From assembly GCA_003242275.1 (NCBI GenBank), contig QGUX01000036.1, forward strand, positions 1 to 17,285: DNA of 17,285 nt. The letters are read 5' to 3'. The DNA is from Pseudomonadota bacterium (GTDB lineage Bacteria > Pseudomonadota > Gammaproteobacteria > Steroidobacterales > Steroidobacteraceae). Positions 1 through 7,141 of this stretch are shown here, piece after piece. Below the pieces are notes generated by a model. That model was not told the DNA's origin, searched no databases, and saw only the letters and a list, made by a program, of their open reading frames with translations. Numbering within the stretch: the first letter of the stretch is position 1; every line of letters begins with the position of its first letter. The position numbers were made by a program, and so were the translations under genes.

Positions 1-2
1 GG

Positions 3-272
3 GGGGGGCTGGTGGGGAAAAGGCCCCTGGCCCCCGGGACAGTGGGGGGCGGACCCAACAACCGCCATGACGGCGCCGACCAGTGGCTGTTCGTGGTCAG
101 CGGCCGGGGCGTGGCCATGGTCAATGGCCGGCCGCACACGCTGCGGGCCGGCACCTTGCTGATGATCGAGCGGGGCGAGCGCCACCAGATCCGCAATACC
201 GGCCGGCTGCCGCTGAAGACGCTGAACTTCTATGCGCCTCGGACCTACACGGCGGGCAGGGCGCGGCGCTGA
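3..272 (+). CDS. Cupin-domain protein, 5' truncated
   Basis: The frame is open from base 3 to a TGA at 270-272 and gives about 86 residues from a GTG at 12. That GTG is probably not the true start; the gene seems to enter from outside the window. The visible protein is a single small beta-barrel of the cupin_2 type: an RHDGADQWLFVVSGRG strand pair, a VNGRPHTLRAGT turn, then LLMIERGERHQIRNTG and a final LNFYAP strand. Cupins of this size usually bind one metal through an HxH...E...H set. Here the first His position reads Asn (NNRHD), while a later His (GERHQI) is present. The first ~60 bases are G-rich homopolymers, so the N-terminal residues are unreliable. It converges on the hydrolase gene at 339-935. 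The substrate cannot be told from the sequence. Confidence 0.75.
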   Translation, partial: GGLVGKRPLAPGTVGGGPNNRHDGADQWLFVVSGRGVAMVNGRPHTLRAGTLLMIERGERHQIRNTGRLPLKTLNFYAPRTYTAGRARR

Positions 273-338
273 GGGCGGTCGCCGCGCTGGAGCGTCCACT
301 GATTCCCGGGGTGCCTGCGGGCGCGCGGCGGCCGGGCC

Positions 339-935
339 TCACGTCTGCGAAGTCCTGCCCTGGAGCGCCGCGAACGAACGCCGCTGCTTCGCCTGGCGCG
401 GGGCGCGCCAGTACCGCGCCTTTCCCGACGGGCGGGTGTCGGCCCCCAGCACCATCTCGAAGTAGCGCAGCGCGAAGCGCGTCTGCCGGGCTTCCGGCGC
501 CGCGATGCAGTCGCGCGGAATCTTCATTTCGTACTGCCTGACATATGCATCGTTGGCCGTGAACAGCACGCACTGGTGGCTCGAGACGCCGGTGATGATC
601 AGCCGCCGTATGCCCATGAAGGACAGCAGCGCCTCCAGCGCGGAGGCATAGAAGGCCGAGTGGCGCGGCTTGAGGACGAAGTAGTCCTCGCGGGTGGGCG
701 CCAGCAGGCGCACCAGTGCCGCGCCTGGCCGCGAGGGATGGGTGCAGTGTGCCACGAGGCTCCGGACATCCGAGCGCCAGCGGCCGAAGTTGTCGTTGAC
801 GTAGATGGCGGGAATGCCGGCCACGCCGGCGCGCCTCTTCAGGGCGGCGATGTTGCGCGCGGCGCGGCCGAAGGGTCCGAGCAGCCGTCCGCCGTCCTCG
901 AACCGGAAGTCGCTGATCACGTCGATGATCAGCAA
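339..935 (-). CDS. Isochorismatase-family cysteine hydrolase
   Basis: Predicted cytosolic hydrolase of the isochorismatase/nicotinamidase superfamily, which cleaves amide or vinyl-ether bonds with an Asp-Lys-Cys triad. All three residues are visible: D5 in LLIIDVISDF, K89 in VLKPRHSAFY, and C122 in SSHQCVLFTANDAYVRQY, the family's usual TDxCVxxTAxDA block. The listed product is 198 residues. The start is uncertain. The TTG at 935 falls inside the first beta strand, and the frame continues upstream (TALLIIDV) to a stop at 993-995 with no ATG, GTG or TTG between. The real start may be the CTG at 971 (a GGAGAGG lies 2 nt before it), or a frameshift may have removed it. It lies 57 bp downstream of the small gene ending at 993 and is probably co-transcribed with it. 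The substrate is unknown. Confidence 0.8.
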   Translation of the reverse strand: MLIIDVISDFRFEDGGRLLGPFGRAARNIAALKRRAGVAGIPAIYVNDNFGRWRSDVRSLVAHCTHPSRPGAALVRLLAPTREDYFVLKPRHSAFYASALEALLSFMGIRRLIITGVSSHQCVLFTANDAYVRQYEMKIPRDCIAAPEARQTRFALRYFEMVLGADTRPSGKARYWRAPRQAKQRRSFAALQGRTSQT

Positions 936-992
936 CGCGGTGCGCGGGCTGGTTCGCTCGCTCCTGGCCAGAACCTCTCCCGGGGTGCGGCG

Positions 993-1337
993 TCAGTGCA
1001 GCGTGCGGTGGGAACGCCGCTGCTTCCGGCCGGATGGCAGGGCGTTGCCGCCCGGGGCCGCGTGGTCCGCCCCGCCGTCAGGGGAATTCTCCGGTTCGGC
1101 CGGGCCGGCGGCACGCCCTGGCTTTCCCCGCCGCTCGCGCCGCTTGTCAGCCTTGCCGTCCTGCCTGTCGCGGCTCTTCATCTCGTCGACGGCCGGCGAG
1201 TCCGGCGCGGCGGTCTCGGAGCTGACCGGACTGTACGGCGCGCCGTGCCCGCCTTCGTACTCGCGCGCGATCCGCTGCCCGCGGCCGCGGGAGCGGCGTT
1301 GTCCTGATGGCCGGTGGCGAGGCGTGGACCTGGGCAT
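993..1337 (-). CDS. Small basic low-complexity protein
   Basis: A 114-residue frame with no recognised domain. Support for coding comes from the strong G/C preference at third positions, an ATG with a GGAG ribosome site 5 nt upstream (1343-1346), and the close downstream hydrolase on the same strand. The protein is very hydrophilic and probably disordered. It has an Arg-rich N-terminus (HRPSGQRRSRGRGQR, about residues 8-22), an acidic Pro/Ser middle (about 37-52), a Lys/Arg/Asp stretch (about 53-75), a Gly/Pro/Ala stretch, and a basic tail (GRKQRRSHRTLH). There is no signal peptide or membrane segment. A nucleic-acid or polyanion partner is possible on charge grounds only. A perfect 7-bp hairpin sits just upstream of its ribosome site. 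It may be a spurious frame, but composition argues for a real gene. Confidence 0.5.
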   Translation of the reverse strand: MPRSTPRHRPSGQRRSRGRGQRIAREYEGGHGAPYSPVSSETAAPDSPAVDEMKSRDRQDGKADKRRERRGKPGRAAGPAEPENSPDGGADHAAPGGNALPSGRKQRRSHRTLH

Positions 1338-1350
1338 GGCATCTCCATTC

Positions 1351-1367
1351 GCGTGGCAAGGCCACGC
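1351..1367 (-). repeat. 7-bp perfect hairpin before small gene
   Basis: GCGTGGC at 1351-1357 and GCCACGC at 1361-1367 form a perfect 7-bp stem with a 3-nt loop. It lies 4 nt before the GGAG ribosome site of the minus-strand gene starting at 1337, so in that transcript it would be a 5'-leader hairpin. A role in translation or mRNA stability is inference. There is no T-run on either side, so it does not look like a terminator. Confidence 0.4.
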
Positions 1368-1437
1368 CCCCGGGCAACGTGCATCAGGATGACCGTGGGA
1401 TGGGAGTCGGCCTGGCACCGTGAAGCTGGCGTTGCTT

Positions 1438-1500
1438 CCGGGGGAGTGGCGAGCCGAGTGTGCGATGGCTGGACCTCGCCAAGTGTCGCCAGTCCCCCGG
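1438..1500. repeat. Long inverted repeat, 14 of 15 pairs
   Basis: Bases 1438-1452 and 1486-1500 are inverted copies with a single mismatch (1446/1492), separated by 33 nt. The outer part is CCGGGGGA/TCCCCCGG and the inner part TGGCGA/TCGCCA. Neither strand has a following T-run, so it is not an obvious terminator. It could be a structured RNA element or a fragment of an interspersed palindromic repeat. Confidence 0.5.
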
Positions 1501-1507
1501 ATGCGCT

Positions 1508-1534
1508 GTAGGACTGTGCCGGCTTGAGTCCTAC
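1508..1534. repeat. GTAGGACT/AGTCCTAC inverted repeat
   Basis: A perfect 8-bp inverted repeat (1508-1515 and 1527-1534) with an 11-nt loop that contains GCCGGC. GTAGG...CCTAC-ended stem-loops with GGC-rich centres occur as dispersed REP-like elements in some gammaproteobacteria. Assigning this single copy to such a family is inference. Confidence 0.4.
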
Positions 1535-1604
1535 GGTCGACAGGCGCCGCCGGGGCGGCCCCTTGACGCAGTTCACAGACCGGAGGCCACCTGCGGCAGC
1601 GCAA

Positions 1605-1635
1605 TTCGCAACCGTGCGCGCTTCACATACATAAT
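1605..1635 (+). promoter_or_regulatory. Possible promoter for kinase operon
   Basis: CATAAT at 1630-1635 matches five of six bases of the -10 consensus and lies in the only AT-richer patch of the region. The best -35-like hexamer is TTCGCA at 1605-1610, with a long 19-nt spacer. It would start a leader of about 67 nt before the ATG at 1709. This is a weak call. Confidence 0.3.
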
Positions 1636-1708
1636 CAGCCGGCCCCGATACACATGCCGTGCTACCAACCATGCACGGCCGCCTGCGGGCCTGCGCAGGA
1701 CCAGGGGC

Positions 1709-3079
1709 ATGCCCGCCAGAACTTCCAAGAGCACGGAAAAGCCACCGCCGTTCGATCCGGCCAGCACGGGGACGCTCAATCCGTCCGACACGCTGAAGCT
1801 GCTGGCGCTTCCGGACACCGACCTGCCGCAGCCGCCCAAGGACCTGGGCCTGGAGGCCCTGCACCGAGCCACCGTCGTGCAGCTGCCGCTGGGCGTGGGC
1901 TATGCCACCCGCGAGGGCCAGTTCATCTGGTGCAACGAGGCCTTCGAGATGATGCTCGGCCTCGCGCCGGGGGAATACCGCGACAGGACCATCGCGGAAC
2001 TCACCCACAAGGACGACGCCCAGGCCAACGACGAACTGCAGCGTGACCTGTGGGCGGGCAGGATCAAGTCCTATTCAATCGAGAAGCGATACGTCAAGCG
2101 GGACGGCGGCGAGCTGTGGGTACGCGTGTCGGCCGCGATGGTGCGCACATCCGAGGGCAATCCTGTCTGCTCGGTGGGCTTCCTCGAGGACATCTCCGCC
2201 CGCAAGAAGATGGAAGAGGAGATCGAGCGGGTGCAGAAGGCCCTGGTCGATGCCTCGCGCCTCGCGGGCATGGCCGAGGTCGCCACCAACGTGCTGCACA
2301 ACGTCGGCAACGTGCTCAACAGCGTCAATGTCTCGGCCAGCGTGCTGGCCGAGAAGCTCAAGTCCAGCAAGGGCGCCCGCCTGGGCGAAGTCGCGGCACT
2401 GCTCAGGCGGCACAGGGACGACCTGCCGGGTTTCATGGCGCGCGACCCGCGTGCCGCCAAGATTCCCGACTACCTCGCGGCGCTGGCGGCGCAGCTCGCT
2501 GGCGAGCGCGAGGCCATGCTGAAGGAGCTGGAGGAGCTCCGCGGCCACCTCGACCACATCAAGGAAACGGTCACCATGCAGCAGACCTACGCCCGCCGCT
2601 GCGGCGTGGTGGAGGAGGTGGCCGTGGTCGACCTGGTGGAGGATGCGCTGCGGATGAACAGCGGCGCGTTGACCCGCCACCGGGTGGCCGTGCAGCGCGA
2701 TTTCCTGGACACGCCGCGCATCACCACCGACAAGCACAAGGTGCTGCAGATCCTGGTCAACCTGCTGCGCAACGCCAAGTACGCCTGCGATGAGTCGTCC
2801 GCGCCGGAGAAGCTGGTGCGCATCCGCATCGAGCAGGTGCTCGATGAAGTGTGGATCTCGGTCATCGACAACGGCGTGGGCATCGACCCGGAGGTGATGC
2901 CGCGCCTGTTCACGCACGGCTTCACCACGCGCAAGTCCGGCCACGGCTTCGGCCTGCATGGGGCGGCGCTGGCCGCCACGGAGCTGGGCGGCTCGCTCAC
3001 CGCCCACAGCGAGGGCGTGGGACGCGGCGCCACCTTCCGCCTGTGCCTGCCGCTGCCCCGGAGGGGCGGGACGCCGTGA
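1709..3079 (+). CDS. PAS-domain sensor histidine kinase
   Basis: A 456-residue soluble sensor kinase with no membrane segment. A Pro-rich N-terminus (1-47) precedes one PAS domain (about 48-175: GYATREGQFIWCNEAFEMMLG ... VGFLEDISARKKMEEE). A coiled linker follows, then a dimerisation/phosphotransfer helix with the presumed phospho-accepting H197 in NVLHNVGNVLNSVN. The catalytic ATPase has an N-box (LLRNAKYAC, N355), a G1 box (DNGVGID, D387) and a GFTTRKSGHGFGLHG G2 region. The HNVGN H-box defines a distinct kinase group, different from the usual HExxxP type. The ATG at 1709 was chosen because AGGA lies 8 nt upstream and the protein then begins shortly before the PAS domain. Its TGA overlaps the GTG start of the next gene (GTGA), so translation is coupled, and the receiver of that protein is the likely phosphorylation target. 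The stimulus sensed by PAS is unknown. Confidence 0.88.
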   Translation: MPARTSKSTEKPPPFDPASTGTLNPSDTLKLLALPDTDLPQPPKDLGLEALHRATVVQLPLGVGYATREGQFIWCNEAFEMMLGLAPGEYRDRTIAELTHKDDAQANDELQRDLWAGRIKSYSIEKRYVKRDGGELWVRVSAAMVRTSEGNPVCSVGFLEDISARKKMEEEIERVQKALVDASRLAGMAEVATNVLHNVGNVLNSVNVSASVLAEKLKSSKGARLGEVAALLRRHRDDLPGFMARDPRAAKIPDYLAALAAQLAGEREAMLKELEELRGHLDHIKETVTMQQTYARRCGVVEEVAVVDLVEDALRMNSGALTRHRVAVQRDFLDTPRITTDKHKVLQILVNLLRNAKYACDESSAPEKLVRIRIEQVLDEVWISVIDNGVGIDPEVMPRLFTHGFTTRKSGHGFGLHGAALAATELGGSLTAHSEGVGRGATFRLCLPLPRRGGTP

Positions 3080-5031
3080 ACGAGAGCACGGGCCGCTTCT
3101 CCTCCGGCATCCGCGAGGCGCTGTCGATCGCGAACCGCCGCATCCTCGTCATCGACGACAACGAGGCCATCCACCGCGACTTCCGCAAGGTGCTGGGCGC
3201 TGCCGAGCCGGTGGAGGGACAGGACGTGCTCGACGTGCTGGAGTCCGAGCTGCTCGGCGAGAAGCAGGCCTCGAGGATGCCGGTGTTCGAGATCGATTCG
3301 GCGCTGCAGGGCGAGGCCGGGGTGAAAATGGCGGCCGGGGCGCTGCGCGAGGGCCGGCCCTACGCCGTGGCCTTCGTCGACATGCGCATGCCGCCGGGTT
3401 GGGACGGACTGAAGACCATCGAGCAGCTCTGGCTTGCCGACCCGGACATCCAGGTCGTGATCTGCTCCGCTCACTCCGACTACGAGTGGAGCGACGTGAT
3501 GGAGCGGCTGAACCACTCGGACAAGCTGCTGGTGCTGCGCAAGCCCTTCGAGCCCATCGAGGTGCAGCAATGCGCCAGCGCGCTGTGCCAGAAGTGGCAC
3601 AACGAAAGGCTGATCAGGAGCCAGATCACGCAGCTGGAACGGATGGTGGAGGCGCGCACGCGCGGCCTGGAGATCGCCAACCGCCAGCTGCGACACATGG
3701 CCACGCACGACGCGCTGACGGGGTTGCCGAACCGCACGCTGCTGGAGGATCGGCTGCAGCAGGCCATGGCGCAGGCGCAGCGCACCGGCCAGAGCTTCGC
3801 GGTGCTGGTCTGCGACCTGGACCGCTTCAAGCTGGTCAACGATTCGATGGGCCACCACGCGGGTGACCAGTTCCTGCAGGAGGTGGCCCGGCGCCTGGCC
3901 GGCGTGCGCCGCGAGGGCGACACGCTGGCACGGCAGGGCGGCGACGAGTTCGTGTTCGTGCTGGCGCCGCCCTCGGCCGAAAGCGACGCCGAGGCGCTGA
4001 CGCGGCGCGCGCTGGCCGCGCTGGCCGTGCCGCTGCACATCGCCGGCATGGACATCCACGTGGCGGCCAGTTTCGGCCTGGCCGTCTATCCGCGCGACGG
4101 CGCGCGCGCGGAGGCGCTGCTCGCCAATGCGGACGCGGCCATGTACAGCGCCAAGCAGCGTGGCAACTGCCTGCAGCGCTTCTCCGCGGCCCTGGGCGGA
4201 ACCGCGCACCGGCGCCTGCAGCTCGAGAACGACCTGCACACGGCCATCCGCGAGAACCAGTTCGAGCTGCACTACCAGCCCAAGGTGGACACCGCCACCG
4301 GCGAGATCGCCAGCGCCGAGGCGCTGCTGCGCTGGAAGCATCCCGAGCGCGGCTACGTCCCGCCGGTGGAGTTCATCCCCGTGGCGGAGGAGACCGGCCA
4401 GATCGGCGCCATCGGCAACTGGGTGCTGCGCGAGGCCTGTCGCCAGGTACGGTGCTGGATCGACGCCGGCATCCCGCCGCTGCGCATCGGCGTGAACATC
4501 TCCGCGGCCCAGTTCCACGACCCGGGACTGGTGGAGAACGTGCGCGCGGCACTCGAGCAGGCGCAGCTCGACCCGAAGTGGCTGGAAATCGAGCTGACCG
4601 AGAGCTGCGTGATGAGCAATCCCGAGCAGTCCATCCGGCTGCTGGAGGAGCTTTCGGGCATGGGAATCATGGTGTCGGTGGACGACTTCGGCACCGGCTA
4701 CTCCAGCATGAGCTACCTCAGGCGCTTCCCGATCGACATGCTCAAGATCGACCGCACCTTCGTGGCCGAGATGGACACGCGCGAGGACGACACCTCGATC
4801 GTGCGAGCCATCGTGTCGCTGGCGCACGGCCTGAGGCTCAAGGTGGTGGCCGAGGGGGTGGAAACCAGCGCCCAGCTCAGGGCGCTGCGCACGCTGGGCT
4901 GCGACGAGTACCAGGGATTCCACTTCAGCCCCGCGCTGCCGGCGGCGCAGTTCGAGCAGCTGCTGCGCGAGCGGTCAGTGCAGGTGGCCGGGCCGGTGTC
5001 CCGGCAGCGGCCGGCCGGCACGGCTCCCTAG
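3076..5031 (+). CDS. Response regulator with GGDEF and EAL domains
   Basis: A 651-residue cytosolic regulator predicted to make and/or break cyclic di-GMP. The receiver (about 20-165) has acidic residues D27/D28, phospho-acceptor D102 in AFVDMRMPPGWDG and K156 in LRKPFEP. It carries an extra segment of about 35 residues after helix 1 (LESELLGEKQ...FEIDSALQG). A short coiled linker (QITQLERMVEARTRGLE) leads to the GGDEF domain (about 210-375), with an intact GGDEF at 288-292 and an RxxD inhibitory site (REGD, 279-282). The EAL domain (about 390-640) keeps E415-A-L, GVNISAAQF, ELTES, DDFGTGYSS (D536, D537), LKIDR, AEGVET and YQGFHFS. Both enzymatic domains therefore look catalytically competent. 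The GTG start overlaps the kinase stop and has a GGAGGGGCGGG ribosome region. Phosphorylation by the upstream kinase probably shifts the balance between the two activities. Its stop is shared in a CTAG with the convergent kinase gene. Confidence 0.92.
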   Translation: MNESTGRFSSGIREALSIANRRILVIDDNEAIHRDFRKVLGAAEPVEGQDVLDVLESELLGEKQASRMPVFEIDSALQGEAGVKMAAGALREGRPYAVAFVDMRMPPGWDGLKTIEQLWLADPDIQVVICSAHSDYEWSDVMERLNHSDKLLVLRKPFEPIEVQQCASALCQKWHNERLIRSQITQLERMVEARTRGLEIANRQLRHMATHDALTGLPNRTLLEDRLQQAMAQAQRTGQSFAVLVCDLDRFKLVNDSMGHHAGDQFLQEVARRLAGVRREGDTLARQGGDEFVFVLAPPSAESDAEALTRRALAALAVPLHIAGMDIHVAASFGLAVYPRDGARAEALLANADAAMYSAKQRGNCLQRFSAALGGTAHRRLQLENDLHTAIRENQFELHYQPKVDTATGEIASAEALLRWKHPERGYVPPVEFIPVAEETGQIGAIGNWVLREACRQVRCWIDAGIPPLRIGVNISAAQFHDPGLVENVRAALEQAQLDPKWLEIELTESCVMSNPEQSIRLLEELSGMGIMVSVDDFGTGYSSMSYLRRFPIDMLKIDRTFVAEMDTREDDTSIVRAIVSLAHGLRLKVVAEGVETSAQLRALRTLGCDEYQGFHFSPALPAAQFEQLLRERSVQVAGPVSRQRPAGTAP

Positions 5032-7055
5032 CGGTTCAGCGGGAATTCCAGCGTGAAGCGCGCCCCGTGCCCCGGGGCCGTGTCGACGCTGAACCTGCCG
5101 CCGAAGTCGGCCACCCGGTCGGAGATGCTCCACAGGCCGAAGGTGCCGGGATGCGGTCCGAACATCTCCATCTGCCACTCGAAGCCCCGGCCGCTGTCGG
5201 TGACCTCGACATGCACGACGTGCTCGTCGCCGCGGACGTTGACCCGGGCGGTGTCCACGCCGGCGTGCTTGACCACGTTGCGCAGCAGCTCGCGGACCAG
5301 CTTGAAGATCAGCACGCGCAGGTCCATGCCGATGGCATTCTCCTTCACGTCGCAGTGCAGCTGCACGCGCAGCTTGTCCTGGCTCCTGAAGTGCACCACC
5401 AGCCATTGCAGGGCCGGCGCCAGGCCCAGTTCGTAGAGGCCGGGCGGGGAGAGGTCGGCGATCATGCTGCGCGTGCGCTCCTGCACGCGGCGCAGGTTGG
5501 CGCGGATGTCGTCGAGCAGCGGCGCCACGTGCGGTGCCTGCATGCGCGCCACCTCCAGCGACATGGCCATCCCGGTCAGCGACTGGCCGATGCCGTCGTG
5601 CAGGTCCACGGCCGTGGCGCGGCGGGCACGTTCCTCGGCGGTGACGAGCTGGTGCGCATAGGCCTTGAGCCGCTCGCGCTCGCGCAGCAGGCGGGTATTC
5701 AGGTCCACGATTTCCGACACGTCGCGTCCCACGCACCAGATGCGCCTGAGCTCGCCAGCTTCCACCACGCCGCTGTAGGAGATGATGAAGGTGCGCGTGC
5801 GGCCCTTGATCTCGGCCGTCAGACGCAGGCCGTCGAGCGAGTAGCCGCGGGCGGCCGCGGCGGCGAGGTTGCGCTCGTACAGGGCGCACCAGGAGCGCCG
5901 CGATTCCCAGGCCGGCGTGTGCGGCACCGGTTCGGTGCAGCCGGCCGAAAAGCGGTCGAACACCACGTTGCCCTCGGCAACGCGCGCGTGATCGCGCAGC
6001 CACTGCGCCTGCTCCTCCAGCGGCAGGTCCACCGGCATCGGCGGCTTCACCTCGACGCGCCAGACGGCCTCGGAACTCAGCTCGATGAAGGTGCGGTAGC
6101 GGGACTCGCTGGCCGAAACCTGGTCCAGCGCCACGCGCATCGACGTCACCAGCATGCCCACGATCAGCGGCAGCGCGATCATCAGGATCAGGTAGGTCTG
6201 CAGCGCCAACATGCGCGCGACGGGCTGGTCGCCGATGATGTACTCCGGATAGGAGGCGCCCAGGGCCGCGCCCATCATCACCGCGCCCGTGGCCAGCACG
6301 CTCGACCAGCGCGGTGGCAGGCGGAAGGCGATGGCCAGCAACACGCCGAGCAGCACCGCCGGCGTACGCAGCAGCGAGTCGATCTGTGTCATCGGTGCGC
6401 GGAACAGCAGCCAGGTGCCGAACGCGAGCACGATGCCGAGGAGCAGCACCTCCCAGAACCTCACCCTCCGCAGCGAGATGTACATGCGCCGCACCGGCAG
6501 GGCCCAGAACAGCACCGGCGGGGCGATCACCAGCGAGCCGAGCCAGTTGCCCGCCCACCAGAGCTGCCACTGCTCCCAGTAGCCGGTTCCGCCGTAGTTC
6601 AGCAACGTGAAGGCGGCACCCAGGGTGGCGCTCACTGCCGCGCCTGCCGAGCTGGCCAGCAGGAACTGCAGCGCCAGTGCCACCCGCACGAGGTTGAAGC
6701 GCCACAGGCGCGAGCGGGTGATCAGCGCACCGACCACCGCATCGGTGGTGTTGGCCACCATGAACAGCACCACGCCAGCCGGTGCCGAGGGTTCGCGCAT
6801 CACCCACGCCATGGTGTACTCCACGGCGAGCTGCACCGCGATCAGTACCGGCCAGCGGCGAACCGGTGCGATGATCAGTGCAGCGAGCAGAAGGCCCACC
6901 GCCGGCCACATCACCGTCAGCTCGCCCGAACTGGTCTTGAACTGGTAGCCCAGCCACACCAGGAACGTGTGGCAGGCCGCGAACGCGGCGATCAGCCGCG
7001 CCTCTCCCCCGATCCTGGACACCAGCTCCGGCCAGGCCATGCTGGTGTCCTGCAT
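5028..7055 (-). CDS. MASE1 membrane histidine kinase, NarX-type core
   Basis: A 675-residue inner-membrane sensor kinase. Roughly the first 310 residues are a multi-span MASE1-like sensory region (about 8 hydrophobic helices, e.g. ELTVMWPAVGLLLAALIIAP, WWAGNWLGSLVIAPPVLFW). A PAS-like segment follows (about 320-465, beginning SESRYRTFIELSSEAVWRVE). Then comes a HisKA_3 helix with phospho-acceptor H486 in AVDLHDGIGQSLTGM, and a short HATPase with N593 (ELLRNVVKHA), DSGRGFEW and GTFGLWSISDRV. This core normally phosphorylates a LuxR/NarL-type regulator, and none is encoded nearby, so its partner lies outside the window. The start at 7055 gives a short N-terminus before the first helix. The frame stays open to 7184, but that would overlap the neighbouring gene and add Pro-rich sequence. 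The stop overlaps the convergent GGDEF-EAL stop. Confidence 0.87.
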   Translation of the reverse strand: MQDTSMAWPELVSRIGGEARLIAAFAACHTFLVWLGYQFKTSSGELTVMWPAVGLLLAALIIAPVRRWPVLIAVQLAVEYTMAWVMREPSAPAGVVLFMVANTTDAVVGALITRSRLWRFNLVRVALALQFLLASSAGAAVSATLGAAFTLLNYGGTGYWEQWQLWWAGNWLGSLVIAPPVLFWALPVRRMYISLRRVRFWEVLLLGIVLAFGTWLLFRAPMTQIDSLLRTPAVLLGVLLAIAFRLPPRWSSVLATGAVMMGAALGASYPEYIIGDQPVARMLALQTYLILMIALPLIVGMLVTSMRVALDQVSASESRYRTFIELSSEAVWRVEVKPPMPVDLPLEEQAQWLRDHARVAEGNVVFDRFSAGCTEPVPHTPAWESRRSWCALYERNLAAAAARGYSLDGLRLTAEIKGRTRTFIISYSGVVEAGELRRIWCVGRDVSEIVDLNTRLLRERERLKAYAHQLVTAEERARRATAVDLHDGIGQSLTGMAMSLEVARMQAPHVAPLLDDIRANLRRVQERTRSMIADLSPPGLYELGLAPALQWLVVHFRSQDKLRVQLHCDVKENAIGMDLRVLIFKLVRELLRNVVKHAGVDTARVNVRGDEHVVHVEVTDSGRGFEWQMEMFGPHPGTFGLWSISDRVADFGGRFSVDTAPGHGARFTLEFPLNR

Positions 7056-7141
7056 GTCATGCCGCTCTTCGCTGGCCGGGAGCTCACCCCGCGGGCCGGT
7101 GGACCGGTTGTCGGGGGAGGGAGTGATGGGGGGTGGTGCGG

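Larger units (their letters stand above)
1338..1708. other. 371-bp gene-free divergent intergenic region
   Basis: No convincing coding frame fills this stretch between the minus-strand gene starting at 1337 and the kinase at 1709. It holds several inverted repeats (1351-1367, 1438-1500, 1508-1534) and an AT-richer patch at about 1625-1637 that could supply the kinase promoter. The kinase frame stays open upstream to at least 1460, but that part encodes Cys/Arg-rich sequence unlike a kinase N-terminus and lacks a good ribosome site. I read it as untranslated. Confidence 0.5.

Noticed and set aside
1338..1708. A c-di-GMP riboswitch ahead of the GGDEF-EAL operon
   Set aside because: I looked for the conserved core of known c-di-GMP aptamers and did not see it. 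The inverted repeats do not match that architecture.
1460..1708. N-terminal extension of the PAS kinase
   Set aside because: The frame is open, but the translation is Cys/Arg/Pro-rich without domain features, and the ATG at 1709 has the better ribosome site.
2587..4923. A 778-codon open frame on the minus strand
   Set aside because: It is antisense to the kinase and GGDEF-EAL genes, which carry intact motifs. The His/Leu/Gln-rich product is typical of a reverse-strand shadow.
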